From Deltaproteobacteria bacterium (GTDB taxonomy: Bacteria > Desulfobacterota > Anaeroferrophillalia > Anaeroferrophillales > Tharpellaceae), in NCBI GenBank assembly GCA_030633185.1, contig DAOVTG010000185.1, forward strand, positions 1-5,258: a stretch of DNA of 5,258 nt. Reading direction: 5' to 3'. A model generated the notes under the pieces. It ran no database searches, was not told the DNA's origin, and worked only from the letters and a program-made list of their open reading frames with translations. Made by a program: the position numbers and the translations under genes. The stretch's first letter is position 1. Each line of letters starts with the position of its first letter. Shown here piece by piece: positions 1-5,127 of the stretch.

Positions 1-186
1 CAAAAGGCGGGATAAAGCCGCTTCATGCTCACCGCGCCCGCCCTTTATCTGCTGCCGGCTCCAGATCCGTCCGGCTGTTGAAAAAGCCAGATAGAGTACA
101 GTCACTATCAGAGCCAAAATGGTCATGGCAATGACCATCTCGATCAGGGTAAAACCAGCGTTATAAGTGTTCTTCTTTAAACTCAT
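1..186 (-). CDS. gspJ: GspJ-like minor pseudopilin, N-terminal part (cut by window edge)
   Basis: The first 62 codons of a prepilin are visible; the gene runs off base 1. The protein begins MSLKKNTYNAG followed by FTLIEMVIAMTILALIV. This is a class III (type IV-like) prepilin leader of 11 residues, with Gly at -1, Phe at +1 and Glu at +5 of the mature protein, then a hydrophobic helix at about residues 12-35. The ATG at 186 lies inside the end of the preceding pseudopilin gene (26-base overlap). No strong Shine-Dalgarno precedes it, so translational coupling is likely; the next ATG lies past the cleavage site, which supports this start. In the family, GspJ joins GspI and GspK in the pseudopilus tip. 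The J assignment rests on its place after GspI in the E-F-G-H-I order and on the helix sequence. The diagnostic C-terminal domain is outside the window. Confidence 0.8.
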   Translation of the reverse strand, partial: MSLKKNTYNAGFTLIEMVIAMTILALIVTVLYLAFSTAGRIWSRQQIKGGRGEHEAALSRLL

Positions 187-613
187 CTGTAAAATATCCG
201 GGTTTTACCTGCCGGTAGGTGACCAGACGCAGGTGGCGACCGGGACGCCGTACATCCTGTAAGGCAAAAATCAGGCGATAAAGCTCGCTGGTCCAGCGCA
301 GGGTTACGGCCTCATCATCAACGACTGCATCCGCATCGGGTTTGACATCGACCGGCTCCAAACGTAAACTCCAGGAGAAGTTTTCGACTTCACCCGACCA
401 GGGAAACTCATCTTTGCGAATATCCCGAGCCCGCAAAAGGGCAAAGGTCTGGCGTCCTAAGACAACTACTTCATCAAAACCCCGAGCCCGCAGTTCAAGC
501 CTCAGACTGGCCCCAAAGAGCTGAAAGAAGGTGGTTACGGTCAAACCGACAATCAGCACCGCAACCATCATCTCCAACAGAGTAAAACCACACTCACTCC
601 GACCCGATCTCAT
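161..613 (-). CDS. gspI: GspI-like minor pseudopilin of the type II secretion system
   Basis: A 150-residue prepilin. The short leader MRSGRSECG is followed by FTLLEMMVAVLIVGL, giving a prepilin peptidase site at Gly9/Phe10 with the conserved Glu at mature +5 (residue 14), and a single membrane/assembly helix at about residues 10-33. The rest is a small soluble domain with alternating charged and beta-prone stretches, as expected for GspI, though slightly longer than the usual 120-130 residues. In the family, GspI nucleates the tip complex with GspJ and GspK in the periplasm. The ATG at 613 sits inside the end of gspH (20-base overlap). A GAGGAG lies about 10 bases upstream, within gspH codons, and the stop overlaps the next pseudopilin gene. 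The I assignment is by gene order and the FTLLE helix; I cannot align the C-terminal domain here. Confidence 0.85.
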   Translation of the reverse strand: MRSGRSECGFTLLEMMVAVLIVGLTVTTFFQLFGASLRLELRARGFDEVVVLGRQTFALLRARDIRKDEFPWSGEVENFSWSLRLEPVDVKPDADAVVDDEAVTLRWTSELYRLIFALQDVRRPGRHLRLVTYRQVKPGYFTDEFKEEHL

Positions 614-1121
614 CCTCGACCCGCTCCTCTACCTTAACCGCACCAGTTAGAGGATCAACCTTAAGAAAAGCCCCTCTACGACCACTACGAATCTCAAGGG
701 GGCCGCCGGAAGCCCCGCCGTCAGCGTAAAAAGTTACCATAACGGCCTCGGACTTTGCGGCTTCGATATCAACTTCTCCATCCTCAACTTCATTTCCAAG
801 GGCTTCGACCAAAACCTGCTGTTCGTCCGAGAGAACCAGTTTCACGCCGGGGGCCAGCTCCACCTGTTTGCCACGCAAGCTTTCACTGAAACTTCGCTGC
901 TCAAAACTGTAAAGGCACTCATTATGACGGCGCTCCAAAACCGCATAACTCCGGGCCACCTTAAGAAAAACATGAAGCTCCCGCAGGTTGGTACGCCAGC
1001 GAAAAGATTCACGCTGACGATAATTGATCCCGAGAAAGAGGCTCAACCCCATACCCATAATCGCAACCACGACAATCAGTTCAACCAGGGTAAACGCTGA
1101 ATCATGGGAAATCTTCTTCAT
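594..1121 (-). CDS. gspH: GspH-like minor pseudopilin, with Ala instead of Gly at the cleavage site
   Basis: A 175-residue prepilin starting MKKISHDSA followed by FTLVELIVVVAIMGMGLSL: a 9-residue basic leader, Phe at +1, Glu at +5 (residue 14) and one hydrophobic helix at about residues 10-31. The residue before the cut is Ala9 (codon GCG), not the near-invariant Gly. The C-terminal part (about 32-175) is acidic and beta-rich, with a Gly-rich stretch YADGGASGGPLEI and a late VDPLTGAV, which fits the FimT/GspH domain class. In the family, GspH is a minor pseudopilin sitting between the major pilin GspG and the I-J-K tip. It is separated from gspG by 169 bases holding a foldback repeat and a hairpin. 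The ATG at 1121 has only a weak GATGG Shine-Dalgarno seven bases upstream. It overlaps gspI by 20 bases. Confidence 0.85.
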   Translation of the reverse strand: MKKISHDSAFTLVELIVVVAIMGMGLSLFLGINYRQRESFRWRTNLRELHVFLKVARSYAVLERRHNECLYSFEQRSFSESLRGKQVELAPGVKLVLSDEQQVLVEALGNEVEDGEVDIEAAKSEAVMVTFYADGGASGGPLEIRSGRRGAFLKVDPLTGAVKVEERVEDEIGSE

Positions 1122-1131
1122 ATAATTGCCA

Positions 1132-1169
1132 TCAATATTTCTACCGGTTCTCTAACCGCAAAATATTGA
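1132..1169 (-). promoter_or_regulatory. Hairpin in the gspH leader, touching its weak ribosome binding site
   Basis: TCAATATTT at 1132-1140 pairs exactly with AAATATTGA at 1161-1169. Inside, CGGTT (1145-1149) pairs with AACCG (1154-1158) around a 4-base loop. The near edge is 10 bases upstream of the gspH ATG, and the weak GATGG Shine-Dalgarno (1133-1129 on the minus strand) shares two bases with the outer stem. No T-run follows, so it is not a simple terminator. It could limit gspH translation or act as an RNA processing or stability element between gspG and gspH; this role is inference. Its outer arm overlaps the end of the neighbouring foldback repeat. Confidence 0.45.
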
Positions 1170-1291
1170 AGGTGGAAAAAATGTTTAGATGCTAGGCGAA
1201 CAACACCTGAGGAATGAGGCGTACAAATAGTACGCCGCAGTGACGAAGGTTTTGTTCAACGACGCAGATGAACGTTTTTTGCGCCTTCAAT
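1165..1291. repeat. 127-bp foldback intergenic repeat ending in the gspG stop codon
   Basis: The two ends form 28-base inverted arms, 1165-1192 and 1264-1291, matching at 22 of 28 positions (each begins ATTGAAGG read inward). Further in, GAACAACACCT (1198-1208) pairs with AGGTTTTGTTC (1247-1257) at 10 of 11 positions. The centre is a perfect stem GGCGTAC (1218-1224) / GTACGCC (1230-1236) around AAATA. The whole segment can therefore fold into one long interrupted hairpin. The last base of the right arm is the first base of the gspG stop codon on the plus strand. From memory, similar sequences (CACCTGAGGAATGAGGCGTAC... GTACGCCGCAGTGACGAAGG) are dispersed between genes in Desulfuromonas/Geobacter-like genomes; I could not search for this. 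No open frame here looks like a real gene. Confidence 0.75.
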
Positions 1292-1734
1292 CAGTTTTCC
1301 CAGCTGTTGATGTCGGCTTTATCATCCTCTCCACCGGACTGACCGTCGACACCGTAGGAGGTGAGATCGTAATCACCATGATCGCCCGGGCACTTGTAAG
1401 TGTACTCGTTCCCCCAGGGATCTTTGGGAATATTTTTAGGCATATAGGGACCATCCCAATGGTTTACCCCTTCAGGTTTAACCCGCAACGCCTCCATCCC
1501 CTGTTCGGTGGAGGGGTACATATCATTGTCGAGGCGATATGAATCAAGCGCCGTTCCCAGCAGTTCAATCTGAGCTCTAGCAGTCTTGCGTTTAGCCCCG
1601 CCAACCTTTTTAAACATGGTTGGTGCTACCAGGGATGCAAGCAAGCCGATAATAACCATGACAATCAATAACTCAATCAGGGTAAAACCCCGACGTTGTA
1701 AATTTTTCCGATGTTTAGCGGTACTCTCCTGCAT
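1291..1734 (-). CDS. gspG: GspG, major pseudopilin of the type II secretion system
   Basis: A 147-residue prepilin. The leader MQESTAKHRKNLQRRG is cleaved at Gly16/Phe17, giving mature FTLIELLIVMVIIGLLASLVAP with Glu at +5 (residue 21); the helix spans about residues 17-38. The T2SS-G domain follows: an alpha segment with YRLDNDMYPSTEQG at 66-79, DPWGNEY at 105-111, and the C-terminal loop YGVDGQSGGEDDKADI at 127-142. That Asp-rich loop is the GspG calcium-binding region and separates GspG from type IV pilins. Polymerised GspG forms the periplasmic pseudopilus. An in-frame ATG 17 codons upstream would give an unusually long leader. The chosen ATG has a clear AGGAG eight bases upstream. Unlike its neighbours, gspG overlaps nothing: 417 bases separate it from gspF and 169 from gspH, both gaps filled by repeats. 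Confidence 0.96.
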   Translation of the reverse strand: MQESTAKHRKNLQRRGFTLIELLIVMVIIGLLASLVAPTMFKKVGGAKRKTARAQIELLGTALDSYRLDNDMYPSTEQGMEALRVKPEGVNHWDGPYMPKNIPKDPWGNEYTYKCPGDHGDYDLTSYGVDGQSGGEDDKADINSWEN

Positions 1735-1742
1735 TATATTTT

Positions 1743-1747
1743 CTCCT
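1743..1747 (-). promoter_or_regulatory. Ribosome binding site that fixes the gspG start
   Basis: On the minus strand the sequence reads ATAGGAGAAAATATA then ATG. AGGAG lies eight bases from the ATG at 1734. No comparable site precedes the in-frame ATG at 1785. It is the strongest Shine-Dalgarno among the four pseudopilin genes, which fits the need for much more GspG than minor pseudopilins. Confidence 0.8.
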
Positions 1748-1757
1748 ATCTTCGTTA

Positions 1758-1836
1758 AGTTACAAAAATGACTATTTGCTTTCATTAAAAACGAGTTACA
1801 GCTTAATTACAAGTTAATAAATCATAATTTGTAACT
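1758..1836. repeat. Three AGTTACA motifs at 36-base spacing in the AT-rich gspG leader
   Basis: AGTTACA occurs at 1758-1764 and 1794-1800, and its reverse complement TGTAACT at 1830-1836; the starts are exactly 36 bases apart. The outer pair extends to a perfect 9-base inverted repeat, AGTTACAAA (1758-1766) and TTTGTAACT (1828-1836). The stretch between the repeat element and gspG (1735-1850) is very AT-rich and non-coding. These could be operator half-sites or a loose stem in the leader RNA. AT-richness makes chance repeats more likely, so the role is open. Confidence 0.3.
1784..1812 (-). promoter_or_regulatory. Possible sigma70-type promoter for gspG (weak)
   Basis: On the minus strand TTGTAA (1812-1807) is followed after 17 bases by TTTAAT (1789-1784), in an AT-rich stretch about 50 bases ahead of the gspG ATG. 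The spacing is canonical and the hexamers are partial matches to TTGACA/TATAAT. In such AT-rich sequence this could arise by chance. Independent transcription of gspG would make sense given its separation from gspF, but nothing here proves it. Confidence 0.2.
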
Positions 1837-1852
1837 ATTAAGGTACAGAGGG

Positions 1853-1875
1853 GTAGAAGCGAACTTTGCTTCGCT
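1853..1875 (+). repeat. Left REP-like unit: GTAG plus hairpin
   Basis: GTAG (1853-1856), one base, then AGCGAA (1858-1863), a CTTTGC loop, and TTCGCT (1870-1875): a perfect 6-bp stem with a 6-base loop. A GTAG tetranucleotide directly 5' of a small hairpin is the layout of enterobacterial REP sequences recognised by TnpA-REP transposases. Kinship with those families is inference. Confidence 0.6.
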
Positions 1876-1884
1876 CTCACAAAT

Positions 1885-2101
1885 GGGGTCACATCTTGAC
1901 AATGGCTGTTGGCAGCTTTTAGACTTGTCCGATTATCTCGATACGCCATAGTCAATAAATGACCCCGCCTGCGGAGATTTGGAAAAAAGTCAGAACCAGT
2001 GTTCGCCCTGTCTCGGTTGGGGTCATTGCTTGATAATTGGCGGCCAAAATGGTTGCGTGTAAGCCGAAATCTTGACCCGCCATTTATAAAGCTTTGACCC
2101 C
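1885..2101. repeat. Four internal GGGGTCA modules of alternating orientation
   Basis: Copies of GGGGTCAnnnnTTGAC-like sequence lie at 1885-1900 (plus, GGGGTCACATCTTGAC), 1951-1966 (minus, GGGGTCATTTATTGAC), 2019-2034 (plus, GGGGTCATTGCTTGAT) and 2086-2101 (minus, GGGGTCAAAGCTTTAT, the most decayed). Copies 2 and 3 match at 13 of 16 positions. The first two copies contain GTCA-N5-TGAC, a small palindrome. A further partial copy, ATCTTGACCC, is at 2069-2078, a direct repeat of ATCTTGAC at 1893-1900. The spacing between neighbouring copies is about 66-68 bases, which suggests a unit built by duplication and inversion. Confidence 0.6.
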
Positions 2102-2110
2102 TTTCAAGAG

Positions 2111-2133
2111 GGCGAAGCAAAGTTCGCCGCTAC
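2111..2133 (-). repeat. Right REP-like unit: GTAG plus hairpin, inverted
   Basis: On the minus strand GTAG (2133-2130), one base, then GGCGAA (2128-2123), a CTTTGC loop, and TTCGCC (2116-2111). It is the inverted partner of the left unit. The loop is identical and the terminal stem pair is G-C here where the left copy has A-T, so both stems are intact. Confidence 0.6.
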
Positions 2134-2151
2134 CCACTTTAACTTAAAATT

Positions 2152-3450
2152 TTACCCTCCCAGCTCATTAACACTGAAAATCGCCATCAGCATCGAAACC
2201 ACGATCGCCCCGATAACCAGACCCATAAAGAGAATCACCAAGGGCTCAAAGAGCGAAGTCAAGGCTTTGATCGTCACCTTCAATTCGCGGTCATACATCT
2301 CGGCCAGCTTTTCGAGCATCTCGTCAAGATGGCCGGTCTCTTCACCAACGCCGATCATGTGCACCGCCAGCGCGGGAAAAAGCGGATCAGCAGCTAAGAC
2401 CTGTGAGATCACCGCCCCCTGACGCAGCTCCTCTTGCAGGTGGACGACCTTCTGTTTAATAATCTGATTACTGATGACCCCGCCGACCACTTGTAGCGAT
2501 TCAAGAATCGGCACCCCGCTGGCCAGCATTGATCCCAAGGTACGAAAAAAACGGGCCAGATCGATCTTAACCAGAATAGTACCAAACCCGGGCAGACGCA
2601 AGACCAGACGATCGATCAACAAACGGCCTTGAGGGTGGCTGTAAAAGCGACGAAAGGCAAAGATTGCAGCGCCTAAACCCAAACCCAAAGCCCACCACCA
2701 GGCTTGCATAAAATTGCCACAGCCAAGCATCACCCTGGTGGCCGTGGGCAGAGCCACGCCCATATCGGTGAAGATGGCGGCAAATTTGGGCAGGACAAAC
2801 GCCAGCAACAAAATTATTGAAGCCCCGGTCACCAGAGTCAAAATCAGCGGATAGATCATGGCCCCGACCAGAAATTCCTTGAGTTCCCGAATACCGTTGA
2901 GATAGAGAGCCAGACGCCCTAAGGCTGCATCGAGAATGCCGCCGCTCTCGCCGGCCCGCACCATGCCGATAAAAACCGGCGGGAAAATATCGGGATGAGC
3001 CCGTAAGGCCCCCCAGAAGGTACTACCCTCTTTGATCTGTTCCCGCAAACTTTCCATGACCCGGCTGAAAAGTGGTTTCTCAATCAACTCAACCAGGATT
3101 ACCAAAGCCCGATTCAGGGGAACACCGGCTTTGAGCAAAAGCCCGAGATCTTCGGCAAAACCGGCCAGCTCCTTAACCCCGGGCCGACGCCAGGGCAGTT
3201 TGTCAGCCCACCCGGAAAGCTGGGAAAGCTGGATCCCTGAACCGGTTAAAGGTTTACGTTTAGATTTTAAAGAAGCCACCTTCGCAACCGGAGGTAAAAC
3301 TTTGTCGACAGCGTTAGATGCCACAATCCGCAAGGGGATCAATCCCTGACGCTGTAACAGCGCCACAGCTTGCCGTTCATCAAGGGCCGACAAACTCCCG
3401 GAACTGACATCACCGGAGACATTGCTTGCTTTATAGATGAATTCCTGCAT
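2152..3450 (-). CDS. gspF: GspF, inner-membrane platform protein of the type II secretion system
   Basis: A 432-residue polytopic protein with two T2SSF domains. The first (about 95-220) holds FAEDLGLLLKAGVPLNRAL at 98-116 and the MVRAGESGG motif at 163-171. The second (about 298-425) holds FFRTLGSMLASGVPILESL at 301-319 and IGVGEETGHLDEML at 366-379. Three membrane segments are visible at about 197-220, 250-267 and 402-425. GspF links the GspE ATPase to the growing pseudopilus and contacts GspL/GspM. It is about 25-30 residues longer than typical GspF. The extra length appears to be the basic, low-complexity linker at about 45-90 between the N-terminal region and the first domain. The ATG at 3450 follows the gspE stop after three bases; its Shine-Dalgarno GGAG lies in the last gspE codons, so the two are probably coupled. 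Confidence 0.96.
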   Translation of the reverse strand: MQEFIYKASNVSGDVSSGSLSALDERQAVALLQRQGLIPLRIVASNAVDKVLPPVAKVASLKSKRKPLTGSGIQLSQLSGWADKLPWRRPGVKELAGFAEDLGLLLKAGVPLNRALVILVELIEKPLFSRVMESLREQIKEGSTFWGALRAHPDIFPPVFIGMVRAGESGGILDAALGRLALYLNGIRELKEFLVGAMIYPLILTLVTGASIILLLAFVLPKFAAIFTDMGVALPTATRVMLGCGNFMQAWWWALGLGLGAAIFAFRRFYSHPQGRLLIDRLVLRLPGFGTILVKIDLARFFRTLGSMLASGVPILESLQVVGGVISNQIIKQKVVHLQEELRQGAVISQVLAADPLFPALAVHMIGVGEETGHLDEMLEKLAEMYDRELKVTIKALTSLFEPLVILFMGLVIGAIVVSMLMAIFSVNELGG

Positions 3451-3453
3451 TTA

Positions 3454-5127
3454 TTAAGCTCCGCTCACACGAACGACCTCTTCGAGCGCGGTAATTCCGG
3501 CCTTGACTTTGGCCCAACCATCTTCGCGCAGCAGAACCATACCATTTTTGACGGCGTATTCACGCAAAACCAGAGAGCTTTGACTCTCAAGAATAAGAGT
3601 GCGGACGGCATCGGTTACCGGCAAGAGCTCAAAGATACCGACCCGCCCGCGAAAACCGCTGAAAGAACACTCTTTACAACCTTTGGGCCGATAGATCGGC
3701 TCTTTTTCAGTAATCTCAAAGGGAAGCTGCAAACGCTCGACCAATGCAGCCTCGGGCACAAAAGCCTCTTTACAAACAGGACAGAGGACGCGCACCAGGC
3801 GCTGAGCCATAATCCCGACCAATGAGGATGAGAGCAGATAGCCCTCGACCCCGATCTCGACCAGTCGAGTCACGGCCCCGGCCGCATCGTTGGTATGCAG
3901 GGTTGAAAAAACCAGATGTCCGGTCAAGGCTGACTGGATAGCGATATCGGCGGTCTCCCGGTCGCGGATCTCACCAATTAAAATAACATCCGGATCTTGT
4001 CGCACAATCGCGCGTAAACCATTGGAAAAACCAAGCCCCGCCTTACTGTTGACCTGCACCTGATTAATTCCATCGAGTTCATACTCAACCGGATCTTCAA
4101 TTGTAATAATCTTTTTATCAATCGCGTTAATTGTGTTTAAGGCGGCATAGAGAGTCGTCGTCTTGCCGCTGCCGGTCGGTCCGGTGACCAGGATAATACC
4201 GTAGGGCAGGTGAATCATCTCCTCAAAACGGCGGCGTTCGGCTTCCGGAAAACCTAAGGTTCCGAGACTGAAAGAGATATTGCTGCGATCAAGGATACGC
4301 ATGACCACACTCTCGCCGTAGACCGTCGGCAGACAGGAGACCCGCAAATCGATATCTTTTCCGGCAATCTTGATTCGGATGCGACCATCCTGGGGCAGGC
4401 GCCGCTCTGCGATATCCATGCGAGCCATGATCTTAACCCGTGAGATAATTGATGATTGAACATTTTTAGGCGGGGTGGCATGTTCGCGTAAAACCCCATC
4501 AACCCGAAAACGCACCTGGAGATTCTCGGCCAGGGGTTCAATGTGGATATCACTGGCTCCCTCTTCAACGGCTTTGGTCAGAAATTGATTGACCAGTTTA
4601 ATGATTGGCGCTTCCGAAGCAAGATCACGCAGATGATCAGTATCATCTCCTAGCTCAACTCCCGAAACCCCAGCCAATTCGTCGGTTTCAGAGTCATCGT
4701 CAGGGGTAGCTGCCAGAAAATGCTCCCGGATCCAGCCGCTAACTTTCTCCTCACGAGCCAAAAGCAGTTTGATTCGACGCCCGGGAAAAAGCTGCCTGAA
4801 GGTCTCTAAAACGAGATGGTCGTAAGGATCATTAACAATCACGACCAGAACTTCAGCTCCCCCTAAGGGAAAACAACGGTGCTCTTCTAAAAAAAGCGGG
4901 GAGATATCAACAAAGGGGGTGATATCATAATCAGCCGGCAGTTCACTAATCTGCCCCAAACTAAGCTCTTCGGCGGCTAAGCTAAGAAAATCATCTTCGG
5001 ATACGAGACCGGTTCTGATTGCCAGACGATGCAGGGCCTCACGCTCCCGGCCACTGGGCTTGATCTTCTGGAGCTCGACGGCGGAGAGTAACCCCCGCTC
5101 GACCATTAACTGGATGATTCCGGCCAT
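3454..5127 (-). CDS. gspE: GspE, secretion motor ATPase of the type II secretion system
   Basis: A 557-residue cytoplasmic ATPase of the GspE/PilB family. An N-terminal MshEN/N1E-like domain (about 1-135) and an acidic linker (about 140-168) lead to the N2E domain with ASDIHIEP at 191-198 and RLPQDGRI at 243-250. The RecA-like motor then shows Walker A GPTGSGKT at 316-323 (Lys322), the Asp box ITIEDPVE at 341-348, Walker B RQDPDVILIGEIRD at 376-389 (Glu386) and the His box TGHLVFSTLHTNDA at 402-415. A four-cysteine zinc motif sits at Cys449, 452, 484 and 487. All catalytic residues are present. It hydrolyses ATP to drive pseudopilin assembly with GspF and GspL. The ATG at 5127 is chosen because GGGGAGG lies seven bases upstream; an in-frame TTG at 5163 would add 12 residues but lacks such a site and falls inside the upstream gene. 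Confidence 0.97.
   Translation of the reverse strand: MAGIIQLMVERGLLSAVELQKIKPSGREREALHRLAIRTGLVSEDDFLSLAAEELSLGQISELPADYDITPFVDISPLFLEEHRCFPLGGAEVLVVIVNDPYDHLVLETFRQLFPGRRIKLLLAREEKVSGWIREHFLAATPDDDSETDELAGVSGVELGDDTDHLRDLASEAPIIKLVNQFLTKAVEEGASDIHIEPLAENLQVRFRVDGVLREHATPPKNVQSSIISRVKIMARMDIAERRLPQDGRIRIKIAGKDIDLRVSCLPTVYGESVVMRILDRSNISFSLGTLGFPEAERRRFEEMIHLPYGIILVTGPTGSGKTTTLYAALNTINAIDKKIITIEDPVEYELDGINQVQVNSKAGLGFSNGLRAIVRQDPDVILIGEIRDRETADIAIQSALTGHLVFSTLHTNDAAGAVTRLVEIGVEGYLLSSSLVGIMAQRLVRVLCPVCKEAFVPEAALVERLQLPFEITEKEPIYRPKGCKECSFSGFRGRVGIFELLPVTDAVRTLILESQSSLVLREYAVKNGMVLLREDGWAKVKAGITALEEVVRVSGA

Larger units (their letters stand above)
1851..2135. mobile_element. 285-bp non-coding element with inverted ends, REP/BIME- or MITE-like, between gspF and gspG
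   Basis: The ends 1851-1878 and 2108-2135 are inverted copies matching at 25 of 28 positions, both starting GGGTAG and containing GCGAACTTTGCTTCGC. The similarity continues inward without gaps to 47 bases (1851-1897 against 2135-2089, 38 of 47), reaching an internal GGGGTCA. No transposase is encoded; the 105-codon minus-strand frame over this stretch starts inside the right end and lacks a ribosome binding site or recognisable features. I see no clear target-site duplication: the bases outside the ends differ (ACAGAG on the left, ACTTTA on the right). GTAG beside a hairpin, in inverted pairs, resembles REP/BIME elements moved by REP-associated tyrosine transposases; a MITE is the alternative. 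It interrupts an otherwise compact operon 16 bases after the gspF stop. Confidence 0.7.

Noticed and set aside
1218..1236. GGCGTAC/GTACGCC hairpin as a rho-independent terminator after gspG
   Set aside because: No run of T follows the stem on either strand; it is better read as the core of the foldback repeat.
1240..1542. A 100-codon plus-strand open frame across the gspG 3' end
   Set aside because: It lies antisense to gspG and the foldback repeat; gspG is certain from its motifs.
1735..1785. Longer gspG start at the in-frame ATG at 1785
   Set aside because: It would give a 33-residue prepilin leader and has no good Shine-Dalgarno, while the ATG at 1734 has AGGAG at ideal distance.
1803..2120. 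A 105-codon minus-strand open frame in the gspF-gspG gap
   Set aside because: It begins inside the right end of the repeat element, runs through all of its repeats, has no ribosome binding site and resembles no protein I know. The repeat structure explains the sequence better.
1841..2145. Target-site duplication flanking the inverted-end element
   Set aside because: The bases just outside the two ends (ACAGAG on the left, ACTTTA on the right) show no convincing direct repeat, so no duplication is claimed.
3370..3825. A 151-codon plus-strand open frame
   Set aside because: It is antisense to the gspE-gspF junction, whose reading frames carry complete family motifs.
4254..4568. A 104-codon minus-strand open frame inside gspE
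   Set aside because: It is an out-of-frame shadow of the gspE ATPase domain with no start signal or recognisable content.
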